Source of the DNA: Burkholderiaceae bacterium
GTDB lineage: Bacteria > Pseudomonadota > Gammaproteobacteria > Burkholderiales > Burkholderiaceae_D
NCBI GenBank assembly: GCA_019751755.1
Contig: JAIENA010000138.1
Location: 1-49,610, forward strand
Direction: 5' to 3'
DNA length: 49,610 bases
The position numbers and the translations under genes are program-made. Positions 7,805-17,668 of this stretch are shown here, in pieces. The number at the start of each line of letters is the position of its first letter. Within the stretch, counting starts at the first letter, position 1. Below the pieces are notes generated by a model. The model did no database searches and was not told the origin of the DNA. It worked only from the letters and a program-made list of their open reading frames with translations.

Positions 7805-9253
7805 ATGTCCCGCGGTACTAAAATCGTCGCCACCATCGGCCCAGCCTCCACCGACTTTGATGTCTTGTGCAAAATGATCCGGGCCGGCGTCGATGTCGTC
7901 CGCCTCAATTTCTCGCACGGTAAAGCGCAGGACCATATCGACCGCGCGACGCTGGTGCGCCGCGCAGCGGCCGAATGCGGGCGCGAAGTGGCGATCATGG
8001 CGGACATGCAGGGACCGAAGATCCGCATCGGCAAATTCGAAAACGGCAAGATCGAACTGGCCAACGGCGATCCGTTCATCCTCGATGCGAAATGGGGCGA
8101 GAACGGCGAACTGGGCAACCAGGAAAAAGTCGGCCTGGATTACAAGGCGCTGCCATCGGACGTGCATAGCGGCGACACGCTGCTGCTGAACGACGGCCTG
8201 ATTGTGCTGACCGTGGTGCGGGTGGTGGGCAGCGAGATTCACACCACCGTCAAAATCGGCGGTGAACTGTCGAACAACAAGGGCATCAATCGCCAGGGCG
8301 GCGGCCTGACCGCGCCGGCGCTGACGGCGAAAGACATGGAAGACATCAAGACCGCGATGAGCTTCCAGGCCGATTACCTGGCCATCTCGTTCCCGAAAAA
8401 CGCCACCGACATGGCGATGGCGCGCCAGCTGGCCAATATCGCCGGCGAGCCTTATCGCCACAAGCCTATGATGATCGCCAAGATCGAGCGCGCCGAAGCG
8501 ATTCCCGTGCTGGCCGAGATCCTGGCCGCGTCGGATGGCATTATGGTGGCGCGTGGCGACCTGGCGGTGGAAGTGGGCAATGCCGCCGTGCCCGCGCTGC
8601 AAAAGCGCATGATCAAAATGGCGCGCGAAGCCAACAAACTGGCGATCACGGCGACCCAGATGATGGAGTCGATGATCGTCAACGCGGTGCCGACCCGCGC
8701 CGAAGTGTCGGACGTGGCCAATGCCGTGCTCGACGGCACCGATGCCGTGATGACGTCGGCGGAAACCGCCGCCGGCAAATACCCGATTGAAACCGTCGAA
8801 ATGATGGCGGCCATTTGCGTCGAGGCCGAACAATCCGAATACAACAAGCTGGACGCCGACTTCCTCAACGTGACGTTTACCCGCATCGACCAGTCGATCG
8901 CGTACGGCGCGCTGTTCACCGCGCACCATTTGCGCGTGAAAGCGATCGTGGCGCTGACGGAATCGGGCTCCACCGCGCTGTGGATGAGCCGCCACAGCAT
9001 CGATACCCCGATTTTCGCACTGACCCCGAGCGTCACCACGGCGCGCAAGGCGTCGCTGTACCGCAACGTGCGCGCTTACCAGCTGCAGCAGGGCACCGAC
9101 AGCGCGGTGGTGCTGAGGGAAGCCGAAGAACTGCTGGTGGAATATGGCATCGTCCGCAAGGGCGACATGATCGTCGTCACATGGGGTGAACCCATGGGCC
9201 AGGTGGGGGGCACCAATGCCCTGAAGATCGTCAAAGTCGGTGAGTTTGCCTGA
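7805..9253 (+). CDS. pyk: pyruvate kinase
   Basis: Transfers phosphate from phosphoenolpyruvate to ADP, the last step of glycolysis. The 482-aa product starts with the family N-terminus TKIVATIGPAS and contains RLNFSHG, the ADMQGPKIRIG loop, the catalytic segment MIAKIERAEA, and the metal/phosphate-binding IMVARGDLAVEVG. The C-terminal domain is complete. A Shine-Dalgarno AAGGAG precedes the ATG. The neighbours pgk and fba make this a glycolytic cluster. Confidence 0.98.
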   Translation: MSRGTKIVATIGPASTDFDVLCKMIRAGVDVVRLNFSHGKAQDHIDRATLVRRAAAECGREVAIMADMQGPKIRIGKFENGKIELANGDPFILDAKWGENGELGNQEKVGLDYKALPSDVHSGDTLLLNDGLIVLTVVRVVGSEIHTTVKIGGELSNNKGINRQGGGLTAPALTAKDMEDIKTAMSFQADYLAISFPKNATDMAMARQLANIAGEPYRHKPMMIAKIERAEAIPVLAEILAASDGIMVARGDLAVEVGNAAVPALQKRMIKMAREANKLAITATQMMESMIVNAVPTRAEVSDVANAVLDGTDAVMTSAETAAGKYPIETVEMMAAICVEAEQSEYNKLDADFLNVTFTRIDQSIAYGALFTAHHLRVKAIVALTESGSTALWMSRHSIDTPIFALTPSVTTARKASLYRNVRAYQLQQGTDSAVVLREAEELLVEYGIVRKGDMIVVTWGEPMGQVGGTNALKIVKVGEFA

Positions 9254-9296
9254 CGCCGTGTAAAGATTTTTATTTCTTTGTTATTGGAGTTTTACT

Positions 9297-10361
9297 ATGT
9301 CCCTCGTATCCATGCGCCAGTTGCTGGACCATGCCGCGGAAAACGGCTATGGCATTCCAGCCTTTAACGTCAACAACCTGGAACAAGTGCAGGCCATCAT
9401 GGCTGCCGCCGACGCGCTGAACAGCCCGGTGATCATGCAAGCGTCGGCCGGCGCCCGCAAATACGCCGGTGAAGCGTTCCTGCGCCACCTGATCGACGCC
9501 GCCGTCGAAGCCTACCCGCACATCCCGGTCGTCATGCACCAGGACCACGGCCAGTCGCCGGCCGTCTGCATGGCCGCGATCCGCTCGGGCTTCACCTCCG
9601 TCATGATGGACGGTTCGCTGGAAGCGGACGGCAAATCGGTCGCTTCGTACGAATACAACGTTGACGTGTCGCGCGAAGTGGTGAAGTTCTCGCACGCGAT
9701 CGGCGTGACGGTGGAAGCGGAACTGGGCGTGCTCGGTTCGCTGGAAACCATGAAGGGCGACAAGGAAGATGGCCACGGCGCCGACGGCACCATGACCCGC
9801 GAACAACTGCTGACCGACGTGGCACAAGCCGCCGACTTCGTCGAACGCACCCAGTGCGACGCGCTGGCCATCGCGATCGGCACCTCGCACGGCGCCTACA
9901 AGTTCACCCGCAAGCCAACCGGCGACATCCTGGCGATCGACCGCATCAAGGAAATCCACGCGCGCATCCCGAACACCCACCTGGTGATGCACGGTTCGTC
10001 GTCGGTGCCACAGGAACTGCTGGCCATCATCCGCGAATTCGGCGGTGACATGAAAGAAACCTATGGCGTGCCAGTCGAAGAAATCCAGGAAGGCATCCGT
10101 CACGGCGTGCGCAAGATCAACATCGACACCGACATCCGTCTGGCGATGACCGCTGCGGTCCGCAAATTCCTGTTCGAAAACCCATCGAAATTCGACCCGC
10201 GTGATTACCTGAAGCCGGCCCGCGCCGCTGCTGAAGACATCGTCAAGGCCCGTCTGCTGGCGTTTGGCTGCGAAGGCCAGGCTGGCAAGATCAAGCCGCT
10301 GGCGCTGGACAAAATGGCCGAGCGTTACAAGGCCGGCGCGCTGGCGCAGATTGTCAAGTAA
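9297..10361 (+). CDS. fba: class II fructose-bisphosphate aldolase
   Basis: Zinc-dependent reversible cleavage of fructose-1,6-bisphosphate to the two triose phosphates. The 354-aa length and sequence suit the subtype also found in Calvin-cycle operons of Proteobacteria. Zinc and catalytic residues lie in VVMHQDHG (H81, D83, H84), in the central GTSHGAYKF segment, and in VMHGSSSVP; the NIDTDIR phosphate-binding segment follows. A TTGGAG Shine-Dalgarno precedes the start. A hairpin terminator follows the gene. Confidence 0.97.
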   Translation: MSLVSMRQLLDHAAENGYGIPAFNVNNLEQVQAIMAAADALNSPVIMQASAGARKYAGEAFLRHLIDAAVEAYPHIPVVMHQDHGQSPAVCMAAIRSGFTSVMMDGSLEADGKSVASYEYNVDVSREVVKFSHAIGVTVEAELGVLGSLETMKGDKEDGHGADGTMTREQLLTDVAQAADFVERTQCDALAIAIGTSHGAYKFTRKPTGDILAIDRIKEIHARIPNTHLVMHGSSSVPQELLAIIREFGGDMKETYGVPVEEIQEGIRHGVRKINIDTDIRLAMTAAVRKFLFENPSKFDPRDYLKPARAAAEDIVKARLLAFGCEGQAGKIKPLALDKMAERYKAGALAQIVK

Positions 10362-10415
10362 AATTCTGTTTGGACGGGCTCACCACCAGCCCGCATGACA
10401 GCCTGATTTTTTTCG

Positions 10416-10446
10416 ACCGGCGGCCTTTTTCAAGTTCGCCGGTTTT
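10416..10446 (+). terminator. Rho-independent terminator after fba
   Basis: Stem ACCGGCG (10416-10422) pairs with CGCCGGT (10437-10443), followed by a T run to 10446. A second weak hairpin (CGGGCT/AGCCCG near 10375-10393) precedes it. It separates the glycolytic genes from the pur operon. Confidence 0.7.
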
Positions 10447-10470
10447 GCATATCTACAAATCCCCTCCGCT

Positions 10471-11367
10471 ATGAACAGCCTCTACCAATCCTCCATCAAG
10501 TCCCTGCCATTGCTGGGTCACGGCAAAGTCCGTGACAACTACGCCGTAGGCGACGACAAGATCCTGATCGTCACCACTGACCGCCTGTCCGCCTTCGACG
10601 TCGTCATGAACGAACCGATTCCCGGCAAGGGCATGGTGCTGAACCAGATGAGCGATTTCTGGTTCGAGAAACTGGGCCATATCGTGCCAAACCACCTGAC
10701 CGGCGTGGCGCCGGAGTCGGTCGTGGCGGCTGACGAAGTGGAGCAGGTCAAGGGCCGCGCCGTGGTGGCCAAGCGTTTGAAGCCGATCATGGTGGAAGCC
10801 GTGGTGCGTGGCTACATCATCGGTTCGGGCTGGAAAGATTACCAGGCCACGGGCGCCGTCTGCGGCATCACGCTGCCGGCGGGCCTGCAACAGGCTGAAA
10901 AATTGCCGGAACCGCTGTTCACGCCAGCCGCCAAGGCTGATCTGGGCGAGCATGATGAAAACATCAGCTTTGCCGACATGGAAAGCCGCATCGGCGCGGA
11001 ACTGGCCGCCAAAATGCGCGACGTCTCGATCGCCCTGTACAAGGCGGCATCGGAATACGCCGCCACCAAGGGCATCATCATCGCCGACACCAAGTTTGAA
11101 TTCGGCCTCGACGACAACGGCGTGATGCACCTGATGGATGAAGTGCTGACGGCCGACTCGTCGCGCTTCTGGCCAGCCGATTCGTACGCGCCAGGCATGT
11201 CGCCGCCATCGTTCGACAAGCAATTCGTGCGCGATTATCTGGAAACCCTGACCGACTGGGGCAAGACCGCACCAGCACCAGCGCTGCCAGCCGACGTGAT
11301 CGACAAGACCCAGGCCAAGTACTTCGAAGCCATTGAACGCCTGACCGGCGAAAAGCTGAAGGCATAA
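10471..11367 (+). CDS. purC: phosphoribosylaminoimidazole-succinocarboxamide synthase
   Basis: Joins CAIR and aspartate with ATP hydrolysis in de novo purine synthesis. The 298-aa length fits the longer bacterial/yeast-like subtype. Visible motifs are GKVRDNYAV near the N-terminus, [11 protein letters not shown], the [14 protein letters not shown] segment and TKFEFGLD; the [15 protein letters not shown] block is also conserved. It is the first gene of purC-purE-purK and is 3 bp from purE. Confidence 0.97.
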   Translation: MNSLYQSSIKSLPLLGHGKVRDNYAVGDDKILIVTTDRLSAFDVVMNEPIPGKGMVLNQMSDFWFEKLGHIVPNHLTGVAPESVVAADEVEQVKGRAVVAKRLKPIMVEAVVRGYIIGSGWKDYQATGAVCGITLPAGLQQAEKLPEPLFTPAAKADLGEHDENISFADMESRIGAELAAKMRDVSIALYKAASEYAATKGIIIADTKFEFGLDDNGVMHLMDEVLTADSSRFWPADSYAPGMSPPSFDKQFVRDYLETLTDWGKTAPAPALPADVIDKTQAKYFEAIERLTGEKLKA

Positions 11368-11370
11368 GCG

Positions 11371-11874
11371 ATGAGTGCAGAAAACAAACCATTGGTCGGC
11401 GTCATCATGGGTTCGTCGTCGGACTGGGACGTGATGCAAAACGCGACCAATATCCTCAAGCAGTTCGGCGTGCCGTTTGAAGCGCAAGTGATTTCGGCCC
11501 ACCGCATGCCCGATGAAATGTATGCCTACGCCAAAAGCGCGCGCGAGCGTGGCCTGCGCGCCATCATCGCTGGCGCCGGCGGCGCCGCCCACTTGCCGGG
11601 CATGGTCGCGGCCATGACCATCGTGCCGGTGCTGGGCGTGCCGGTGCCATCGAAATACCTGCGCGGCGAAGATTCGCTGCTGTCGATCGTGCAAATGCCG
11701 AAAGGCGTGCCGGTATCGACCTTCGCCATCGGCGAAGCGGGCGCGGCCAACGCGGCGCTGACGGCGGTGGCCATTATCGCCACCACCGACGATGCGCTGG
11801 CGGCCCAGTTGCTCGAATTCCGCGCCACGCAAACCGCGGCCGCGCAAGCCATGACGTTGCCGGTGAATCAATGA
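11371..11874 (+). CDS. purE: N5-carboxyaminoimidazole ribonucleotide mutase PurE
   Basis: Class I PurE moves the carboxylate of N5-CAIR to C4, giving CAIR. The 167-aa product has the signature [12 protein letters not shown] near residue 12, the active-site [10 protein letters not shown], and the [11 protein letters not shown] loop. A class I enzyme needs PurK, and purK overlaps its 3' end by 4 bp, so this is a coupled pair. Confidence 0.98.
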   Translation: MSAENKPLVGVIMGSSSDWDVMQNATNILKQFGVPFEAQVISAHRMPDEMYAYAKSARERGLRAIIAGAGGAAHLPGMVAAMTIVPVLGVPVPSKYLRGEDSLLSIVQMPKGVPVSTFAIGEAGAANAALTAVAIIATTDDALAAQLLEFRATQTAAAQAMTLPVNQ

Positions 11875-13046
11875 GTCAAGCAGCCAACAACCCGCCCAGC
11901 TGGCTGGGCGTGATGGGCGGCGGCCAACTGGGCCGCATGTTCGCGCAGGCCGCGCAAAGCATGGGCTACCAGGTCGCCGTGCTGGAGCCCGCCGCCGATT
12001 GCCCGGCCGGGCAAGTGGCGCAGCGCCTCGTTAATGCCGGTTACAGCGATGCCAACGGCCTCGACGAGCTGGCGAAACAGTGCGTGGCGGTGACCACCGA
12101 GTTTGAAAACGTGCCGGCCGACTCGCTGTCGCGCCTGGCGCAAACCGTGTTTGTCGCGCCGAACGCTCATGGCGTGTCGGTGGCGCAAGACCGTATCGCG
12201 GAAAAACGTTTTTTTGTTGCCTGCGCGCCGAAGTCCGGCGTCTTGCCGGCACCGCATCAGGTCATCGCGTCGCAGCAAGACATCGATGCGATCCCCGATG
12301 ACTTGTTGCCCGGTATCCTGAAAACCGTGCGCATGGGTTACGACGGCAAGGGCCAAGTGCGCGTCAAGTCGCGCGACGACGTGCGCAATGCCTTTGAAGC
12401 CATGGGCCAGGTCACCTGCCTGCTGGAAAAAATGCTGCCGCTGGCCTATGAAGTGTCGGTGCTGACGGCGCGTGGCGTGGATGGCGCATCGGTGGTGTAT
12501 CCGATCGCGGAAAACGTGCACCGCGACGGCATCTTGTTTACCACCACCGTGCCGGGACCGAATATTTCGGCCGCGTGCGCGCAGGCAGCGCAGGCGGCGG
12601 CCACCGCCATCGTGGCCGAACTGGGCTATGTCGGCGTGCTGTGCATCGAATTCTTCGTGCTCACCGACGGCACCCTGGTCGTCAATGAAATGGCGCCGCG
12701 TCCGCACAACAGCGGTCACTACACCATCGATGCCTGCGCCACCAGCCAGTTCGCACAGCAAGTACGCGCCATGGCGCGCCTGCCGCTGGGCGACGTGCGC
12801 CAGCATTCGCCGGCCGTGATGCTCAACATCCTCGGTGACGTGTGGTTCGACGGCGATGCCGAGATCCCGCGCACGCCGGCCTGGGACCGGATACTGGGCT
12901 TGCCGGGGGCGTGTTTGCACCTGTATGGCAAGGATGATCCGCGCCGTGGCCGCAAGATGGGCCACATCACGTTCATCGGCGCCACCCTGGACGATGCGCA
13001 GCGCCAGTTGCAGGCCGCCTGCGCCATCCTGGGTATTCCCGCGTGA
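11871..13046 (+). CDS. purK: N5-carboxyaminoimidazole ribonucleotide synthase PurK
   Basis: ATP-grasp enzyme that carboxylates AIR to N5-CAIR using bicarbonate and ATP. The 391-aa product has the family N-terminal [16 protein letters not shown], the [15 protein letters not shown]-grasp loop, and [17 protein letters not shown] for metal and product binding. It overlaps purE by 4 bp, and its stop region overlaps possible GTG starts of the next gene, so the operon probably continues downstream. Confidence 0.97.
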   Translation: MSQAANNPPSWLGVMGGGQLGRMFAQAAQSMGYQVAVLEPAADCPAGQVAQRLVNAGYSDANGLDELAKQCVAVTTEFENVPADSLSRLAQTVFVAPNAHGVSVAQDRIAEKRFFVACAPKSGVLPAPHQVIASQQDIDAIPDDLLPGILKTVRMGYDGKGQVRVKSRDDVRNAFEAMGQVTCLLEKMLPLAYEVSVLTARGVDGASVVYPIAENVHRDGILFTTTVPGPNISAACAQAAQAAATAIVAELGYVGVLCIEFFVLTDGTLVVNEMAPRPHNSGHYTIDACATSQFAQQVRAMARLPLGDVRQHSPAVMLNILGDVWFDGDAEIPRTPAWDRILGLPGACLHLYGKDDPRRGRKMGHITFIGATLDDAQRQLQAACAILGIPA

Positions 13047-13072
13047 TTGATGTTGTGAGTGATGTTGTGAGC

Positions 13073-14218
13073 ATGAGTGATATTGACCATCAGGTGCTGG
13101 GTCAGGCTGCCGCGCTATTGGAGTCCGGCGGCCTGGTCGCGTTTCCCACCGAGACCGTGTACGGCCTCGGTGCGGACGCGGAAAATCCCGCCGCCGTGGC
13201 GCGCATTTATGCCGCCAAGGGCCGTCCCAACGACCATCCGGTGATCGTGCACGTGGCGCCTGGCGCCGACCTCGATTACTGGGTCACCGATATCCCGCCG
13301 GCGGCGCGTCAGCTGGTCGAGGCGTTCTGGCCCGGCCCGCTGACCCTGATCTTGAAGCGCCACCCGCGCATTCCCGACGCGGTCTCCGGCGGCCAGGATA
13401 CGGTCGGCTTGCGCTGCCCGTCGCATCCGGTGGCGATCGCCTTGCTGTCGGCTTTTAAAGGCGGCAAGGGCGGTGTGGCGGCGCCGTCGGCCAATAAATT
13501 CGGCAATGTCAGCCCGACCACCGCGCAGCATGTGCGCGATGAATTCGGCGCCGAGGTGCTCGATGCGGCCGGCATGGCGGAAACCGCGGCGCACGCGGTG
13601 GCGGCCATGATCACGGCGCGTATGGAAAACCCCGACGCCCGCGTATTGGATACGGCCCGCAATTTGCGCGTGGCCGTGCTCGATGGCGGTGCCAGCCAGG
13701 TGGGGATTGAATCGACCATCCTCGACCTGTCCCGACTCCAGACGCACGGCCCGGTGCTGCTGCGTCCCGGCCATATCGGCGCGCAGGATATCTGCGACGT
13801 GATCGGCGTGATGCCGAATTTGCCGGACCAAAGCGCACCGCGCGCCTCGGGTACGCTGGAGTCGCATTACGCGCCAAAAGCGCCGGTCGCGCTGGTGGAT
13901 CCCGCGCGCTTGTCCGCCGTGCTGGCGCAACTGGCGGCCAACGGTCACCACGCCGCCGTGATCCATTATTGTGACAACGCGGCGTTGCCGTCCGGCGCGT
14001 TCGGCGCGCACCAGCACATGCCGTCCGATGCCACCGGTTATGCCTACGGCCTGTATGCGGCCTTGCGCGCGATGGACCAAAGCGATGCGCCACTGATCCT
14101 GGTGGAAGCGCCGCCGCAGACCGATGCGTGGCTGGGTGTGAATGACCGTTTGCGCCGCGCCGCGTTTGGCGCCAGCGGTATCGTCGACCAGTTGTTGCAA
14201 ACGACACCGTCAGCATGA
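13073..14218 (+). CDS. L-threonylcarbamoyladenylate synthase (Sua5/YwlC) with a 40-codon insertion
   Basis: Makes threonylcarbamoyl-AMP from threonine, bicarbonate and ATP for the t6A modification of tRNA. The YrdC domain (~10-250) shows PTETVYGLGADA, KGRPNDHPVIVH, FWPGPLTLIL, APSANKFGNVSPTTA and the QVGIESTILDLS segment. The C-terminal Sua5 domain follows (~270-381). Between the APSAN block and the GIEST block are about 40 extra codons (162-201) bounded by the exact direct repeat GTGCTCGATG at 13556 and 13676, 120 bp apart. ATG 13073 was chosen; in-frame GTGs at 13043, 13055 and 13067 lie in a short repetitive stretch and one overlaps the purK stop. tcdA, a later t6A-pathway gene, is elsewhere in the window. 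Confidence 0.9.
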   Translation: MSDIDHQVLGQAAALLESGGLVAFPTETVYGLGADAENPAAVARIYAAKGRPNDHPVIVHVAPGADLDYWVTDIPPAARQLVEAFWPGPLTLILKRHPRIPDAVSGGQDTVGLRCPSHPVAIALLSAFKGGKGGVAAPSANKFGNVSPTTAQHVRDEFGAEVLDAAGMAETAAHAVAAMITARMENPDARVLDTARNLRVAVLDGGASQVGIESTILDLSRLQTHGPVLLRPGHIGAQDICDVIGVMPNLPDQSAPRASGTLESHYAPKAPVALVDPARLSAVLAQLAANGHHAAVIHYCDNAALPSGAFGAHQHMPSDATGYAYGLYAALRAMDQSDAPLILVEAPPQTDAWLGVNDRLRRAAFGASGIVDQLLQTTPSA

Positions 14219-14234
14219 CGCTGTAAAAACACGA

Positions 14235-14260
14235 CGCTGTGTGCACACACGCACACAGCG
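14235..14260. terminator. perfect 10-bp hairpin downstream of the Sua5 gene
   Basis: CGCTGTGTGC (14235-14244) pairs perfectly with 14251-14260 around a 6-nt loop. No T run follows, so termination is only one option; it could also be an operator or mRNA-end structure. It stands alone in the 146-bp gap before the exported hydrolase gene. Confidence 0.4.
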
Positions 14261-14364
14261 CGTTGTCGCAGCCATCGGCGATTCTGTTATTGTTGAGTGG
14301 TGCTGATGAACAGTGCCACGCCGGGCCTCAACCGGCGCGCATCACAAGAACAGGGAGGCCAGCC

Positions 14365-15954
14365 ATGGTCTTGCGCTTGTATGCCGTTGTCCTTGCCATT
14401 GCCGCAACATTTGCCATGGCAATCTCCTCCGCTGGCGCCGTCGAGCGCCCGTCCGATCCCGCCGATTCTTCCAATTCTTCCACGACTGCGATGGCCATCA
14501 ACCGCAGCGCCGTTGCCGCTACTGCGGCCGGCGCGGTGGCCGTGCAACTGGCGCGTCCGGCGCCGGCACGCGGCACCCTGCTGGCCGGTCCGACGCTGGT
14601 GCCGATCGATGTCGTCACCGACACCATCGACAAGCTCGAACCATCGCTGTTGCGCGCGCTGTTGAAGCGGCGCGACGGCCTGCTAAGTATCACCGGCGAG
14701 CCGCGCTGCACGATCGCCATCCACAGCCTGCGTTACCAGACGGTGGGCGGGCAGGGCGAGCCCACCGATGCCGGTGCGGTCATCATGGCGCCGTCCGGCA
14801 GCGACCCGGCCTGCAGTGGTCCGCGCCCGGTCTTGCTGTATGCGCACGGCACCGTGCTCGATCAAACCTTCAGCATGGCGCGCCTGAATGGCGAAGCGCG
14901 GCTGGTGGCCGCGATGTTCGTGGCGCAGGGTTATATCGTGGTGGCGCCGGATTACGCCGGCTATGGCGCGTCGTCGCTGCCGTACCACCCCTATCTGAAC
15001 GCGCAGCAGCAGGCCGCCGACATGGTCGACGCCCTGCGCGCGGCCCGCACCGCCTATGGTGTGCTGGGATTGCAGCCCTCGCAGCGGCTGTTCCTGACCG
15101 GGTATTCGCAGGGCGGCTTTGTGGCGCTGGCCACGCAGCGCGCCATCGAGCAGCAGCACGCCGACGAATTCAAGGTGACGGCGGTGGCCGGCCTGTCCGG
15201 CCCCTATGCGCTGGCGCAGATGGCTGATGATATCTTCAGCGGGCGTCCCAGCAGCGGCATCACGGCGTATTTGCCGCTGCTGACGACGTCCGGCCAGCGC
15301 GCCGGGGCGGCGCTGTACGCGGCGCCGGAAGAGCTGTATGAAGCCCGCTATGCGGACGGCATCGAAGGCTTGTTGCCGACCCGGGTCAAACTCGATGAGC
15401 TGGTCGGCAAGGGCAAATTGCCGAAGGGCGCGCTGTTTGCCCGCGATTCGCAGCCCCAGGCGGCCGACGCTGCCGCCTTCTTTGCCGACCGCAATCTGGT
15501 GCGCACCAGTTACCGCAACGCCTACCTGCAAGACATGACGGCGCACCCGTGTCGCGCCGACCTGGCCGAACCGCTGGCCTGCGCGCCTCAACTCGGCTTG
15601 CGCAAATGGCTGGTGAAAAACGATTTGCGCAGCTATGTGCCGCAAGCGCCGCTGCTGCTGTGCGGCGGGGCGCGCGATCCGGTGGTGCCGTTTGCCAATG
15701 CGCAAAGCGCCAGCGCCTATTACAACGCGCATGGCGCCGCCACCGTCCTGGTCGACCTGGAAACCATCGGGCCGCAGGAGGCTTACCTGGCGCACAAGCA
15801 GGGCTTTGCCCGGGAGTTGCGCAAGCTGCTGCAGGATGCCGCCAACAAGGGGGACGATCCCGGCAAGGCAGTGTCTGACCGTTACCACAGTCGGCTGGCC
15901 GCCAGCTTTTGTCTGATGGCCGCGCGCGACTTTTTCAATTCAGCAAGTCCATAG
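14365..15954 (+). CDS. exported alpha/beta hydrolase (secretory-lipase-like), paralogue 1
   Basis: A 529-aa exported esterase or lipase candidate. ATG 14365 has a good Shine-Dalgarno (AGGGAGG, 6 bp upstream) and starts a signal peptide (hydrophobic ~5-18, cleavage near SAGAV). A Ser/Thr/Ala-rich linker precedes the catalytic domain. The hydrolase core shows LLYAHGT, the nucleophile elbow GYSQGG with Ser248, and the acid in GARDPVVP (Asp438); His508 in RYHSRL is a candidate third member. Several Cys residues suggest periplasmic disulfides. The substrate is unknown. It is a tandem paralogue of the next gene, similar along the whole length. Confidence 0.85.
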   Translation: MVLRLYAVVLAIAATFAMAISSAGAVERPSDPADSSNSSTTAMAINRSAVAATAAGAVAVQLARPAPARGTLLAGPTLVPIDVVTDTIDKLEPSLLRALLKRRDGLLSITGEPRCTIAIHSLRYQTVGGQGEPTDAGAVIMAPSGSDPACSGPRPVLLYAHGTVLDQTFSMARLNGEARLVAAMFVAQGYIVVAPDYAGYGASSLPYHPYLNAQQQAADMVDALRAARTAYGVLGLQPSQRLFLTGYSQGGFVALATQRAIEQQHADEFKVTAVAGLSGPYALAQMADDIFSGRPSSGITAYLPLLTTSGQRAGAALYAAPEELYEARYADGIEGLLPTRVKLDELVGKGKLPKGALFARDSQPQAADAAAFFADRNLVRTSYRNAYLQDMTAHPCRADLAEPLACAPQLGLRKWLVKNDLRSYVPQAPLLLCGGARDPVVPFANAQSASAYYNAHGAATVLVDLETIGPQEAYLAHKQGFARELRKLLQDAANKGDDPGKAVSDRYHSRLAASFCLMAARDFFNSASP

Positions 15955-16003
15955 ACGACATCCGTCTGCTATTCTGACCCGATCGGTTCATCGGGAGCGG
16001 TCC

Positions 16004-17518
16004 ATGCGTCATACATTCACGTTGCTAGCCGCGGTGGCGCTGACCGCCTGCGGCGGCGGTGGCGGCGGCAGCAACGGTATCCCCAGCAGCGGCGGCGTGG
16101 TGGTGGTGCCGCAGCCGCCGGCGCCGCTGCGCGGCACGCTGGTCGGTGAGCCATCCGTGGTGCCCATCATGGTCAACGGCGTTGCCGTCAACACCCTCGA
16201 ACCGCAACAATTCAAGCAATTGCTGGACAGCGCCCAATATGGCGCCAGTGGCATCACCAGCACGCCGGTGTGCGCGGTCTCGGTGCAGAGCGTGCGCTAC
16301 CACACCGTGGGCGGCGCGTTTGAAGCGACGGAAGCATCGGCCGCGGTCTACCTGCCGTCCGGTACCGATCCGGTGTGTACCGGCGCGCGTCCGGTGCTGC
16401 TGTATGCGCATGGCACCTCGCCGCTGAAGTCGTATGACATGGCCAACCTGGCCGGTACCGAAGCGCGCCTGGTGGCGGGCATCTTTGCGGCCCAGGGCTT
16501 TATCGTGGTGGCGCCCAACTACGCCGGTTATGCTGGCTCAATCCTGCCGTACCACGCCTATCTCGACGCCGAGCAGCAGGCGGCGGACATGATCGACGGC
16601 TTGCGCGCGGCCCGCAAGGCGTATCCGCAAGTGCTGGGCGCCTCCAAACTGTTCGTGACCGGCTATTCGCAGGGCGGCCACGTCGCGGTCGCCACCCAGC
16701 GCGCCATGCAATTGCGCTATCCGACCGAATTTTCGGTGGCGGGGGCGGCCGGCCTGTCCGGTCCGTACGCGCTGCTGAAGTTTGGCGACGCGATCTTTGG
16801 CGGCGCGCCGACCAGCGGCGCCACCGCCTTCCTGCCGATGTTGACCACCGCCGCGCAGCGCGCCGGCGCGGGTGCTTATGCGGCGGCGTCAGACATGTAT
16901 GAAAGCCGCTATGTCAGCGGGATTGAAACCCTGTTGCCGGGCACGCAAAGCCTGGGCGAACTGGCCAGTAGCGGCCGCCTGCCGGAAAAGGCGCTGTTTG
17001 CCGGTAATTCCGTGCCGCAGAGCGCCGGCCACGAAGCCTTCTTTGGCGATAACCCACTGGTGCGCACCGCCTATCGGGACAGCGTGACCGCCGATATGCG
17101 CAACAATCCGTGCAACGCGACGGCGGAAACCCCGTTGGCGTGCGCGCCGGCGCAACCGTTGCGCAAATGGCTGTTGCGCAACGATTTGCGTAACTATGGG
17201 CCGTCGGCGCCGCTGTTGCTGTGTGGTGGTGACAGCGACCCGGTTGTTCCGTTTTACAACACTACGGCGGCCGGTGATTTTTACCGCGCGCAAAAGACCG
17301 GCGCCCCGCTGCACGTGGTCAACGTTGACAGTACCCCCGGCCTGGGCGACGACTATGCCCAGGCCAAACTCGGCTTTCTGGCCGCCAAGAGCGCGGTCAA
17401 GATCAATGCCGCCGTCAGTGGCGGCTCCGGTGAGGCCGCAGTCAGGGACGCGTACCACGCGGGACTGGTTGCACCATTTTGCCTGCGCGCGGCAAGGGAC
17501 TTCTTCCGGGCCCGTTAA
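16004..17518 (+). CDS. lipoprotein alpha/beta hydrolase (secretory-lipase-like), paralogue 2
   Basis: A 504-aa paralogue of the preceding gene, 49 bp downstream. It differs at the N-terminus: a short lipoprotein signal with lipobox LTAC followed by a poly-Gly/Ser tether suggests a lipid-anchored envelope enzyme. The core repeats the pattern of paralogue 1: LLYAHGT, nucleophile GYSQGG (Ser222), acid in GDSDPVVP (Asp412), and a C-terminal YHAGL histidine, with shared Cys positions. An esterase or lipase activity is inferred; the substrate cannot be told. The pair looks like a tandem duplication with different anchoring. Confidence 0.86.
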   Translation: MRHTFTLLAAVALTACGGGGGGSNGIPSSGGVVVVPQPPAPLRGTLVGEPSVVPIMVNGVAVNTLEPQQFKQLLDSAQYGASGITSTPVCAVSVQSVRYHTVGGAFEATEASAAVYLPSGTDPVCTGARPVLLYAHGTSPLKSYDMANLAGTEARLVAGIFAAQGFIVVAPNYAGYAGSILPYHAYLDAEQQAADMIDGLRAARKAYPQVLGASKLFVTGYSQGGHVAVATQRAMQLRYPTEFSVAGAAGLSGPYALLKFGDAIFGGAPTSGATAFLPMLTTAAQRAGAGAYAAASDMYESRYVSGIETLLPGTQSLGELASSGRLPEKALFAGNSVPQSAGHEAFFGDNPLVRTAYRDSVTADMRNNPCNATAETPLACAPAQPLRKWLLRNDLRNYGPSAPLLLCGGDSDPVVPFYNTTAAGDFYRAQKTGAPLHVVNVDSTPGLGDDYAQAKLGFLAAKSAVKINAAVSGGSGEAAVRDAYHAGLVAPFCLRAARDFFRAR

Positions 17519-17526
17519 CCGCTCGT

Positions 17527-17532
17527 TAGAAT
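17527..17532 (+). promoter_or_regulatory. putative -10 box (TAGAAT) upstream of the GDSL esterase
   Basis: TAGAAT in the context GTTAGAATAGGCGCT, close to the repeated azlC/pgk element. It lies just after the stop of paralogue 2 and about 137 bp before the esterase ATG, leaving a long leader with several AT-rich stretches. Confidence 0.3.
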
Positions 17533-17668
17533 AGGCGCTCGGTTAGTTGGGCTAGTTACAAAATCGCTCTATACAAGGATGTGTCCTGCTGGCATATTAC
17601 GCGGATTGCTTAAAAGCACGTACGTTCGATTAGCAGAATAAATTTCTAAGAATTTCAAAGGAGACACA

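Noticed and set aside
7253-8995. 580-codon open frame on the minus strand across pgk and pyk
   Set aside because: It is antisense to two clear enzymes, is rich in His/Arg/Gln as expected of a reverse-frame reading in GC-rich DNA, and has no recognisable domain.
10375-10470. Possible purine riboswitch before purC
   Set aside because: The structure is explained by two simple hairpins and a T run (terminator of fba); no purine-aptamer conserved core was seen.
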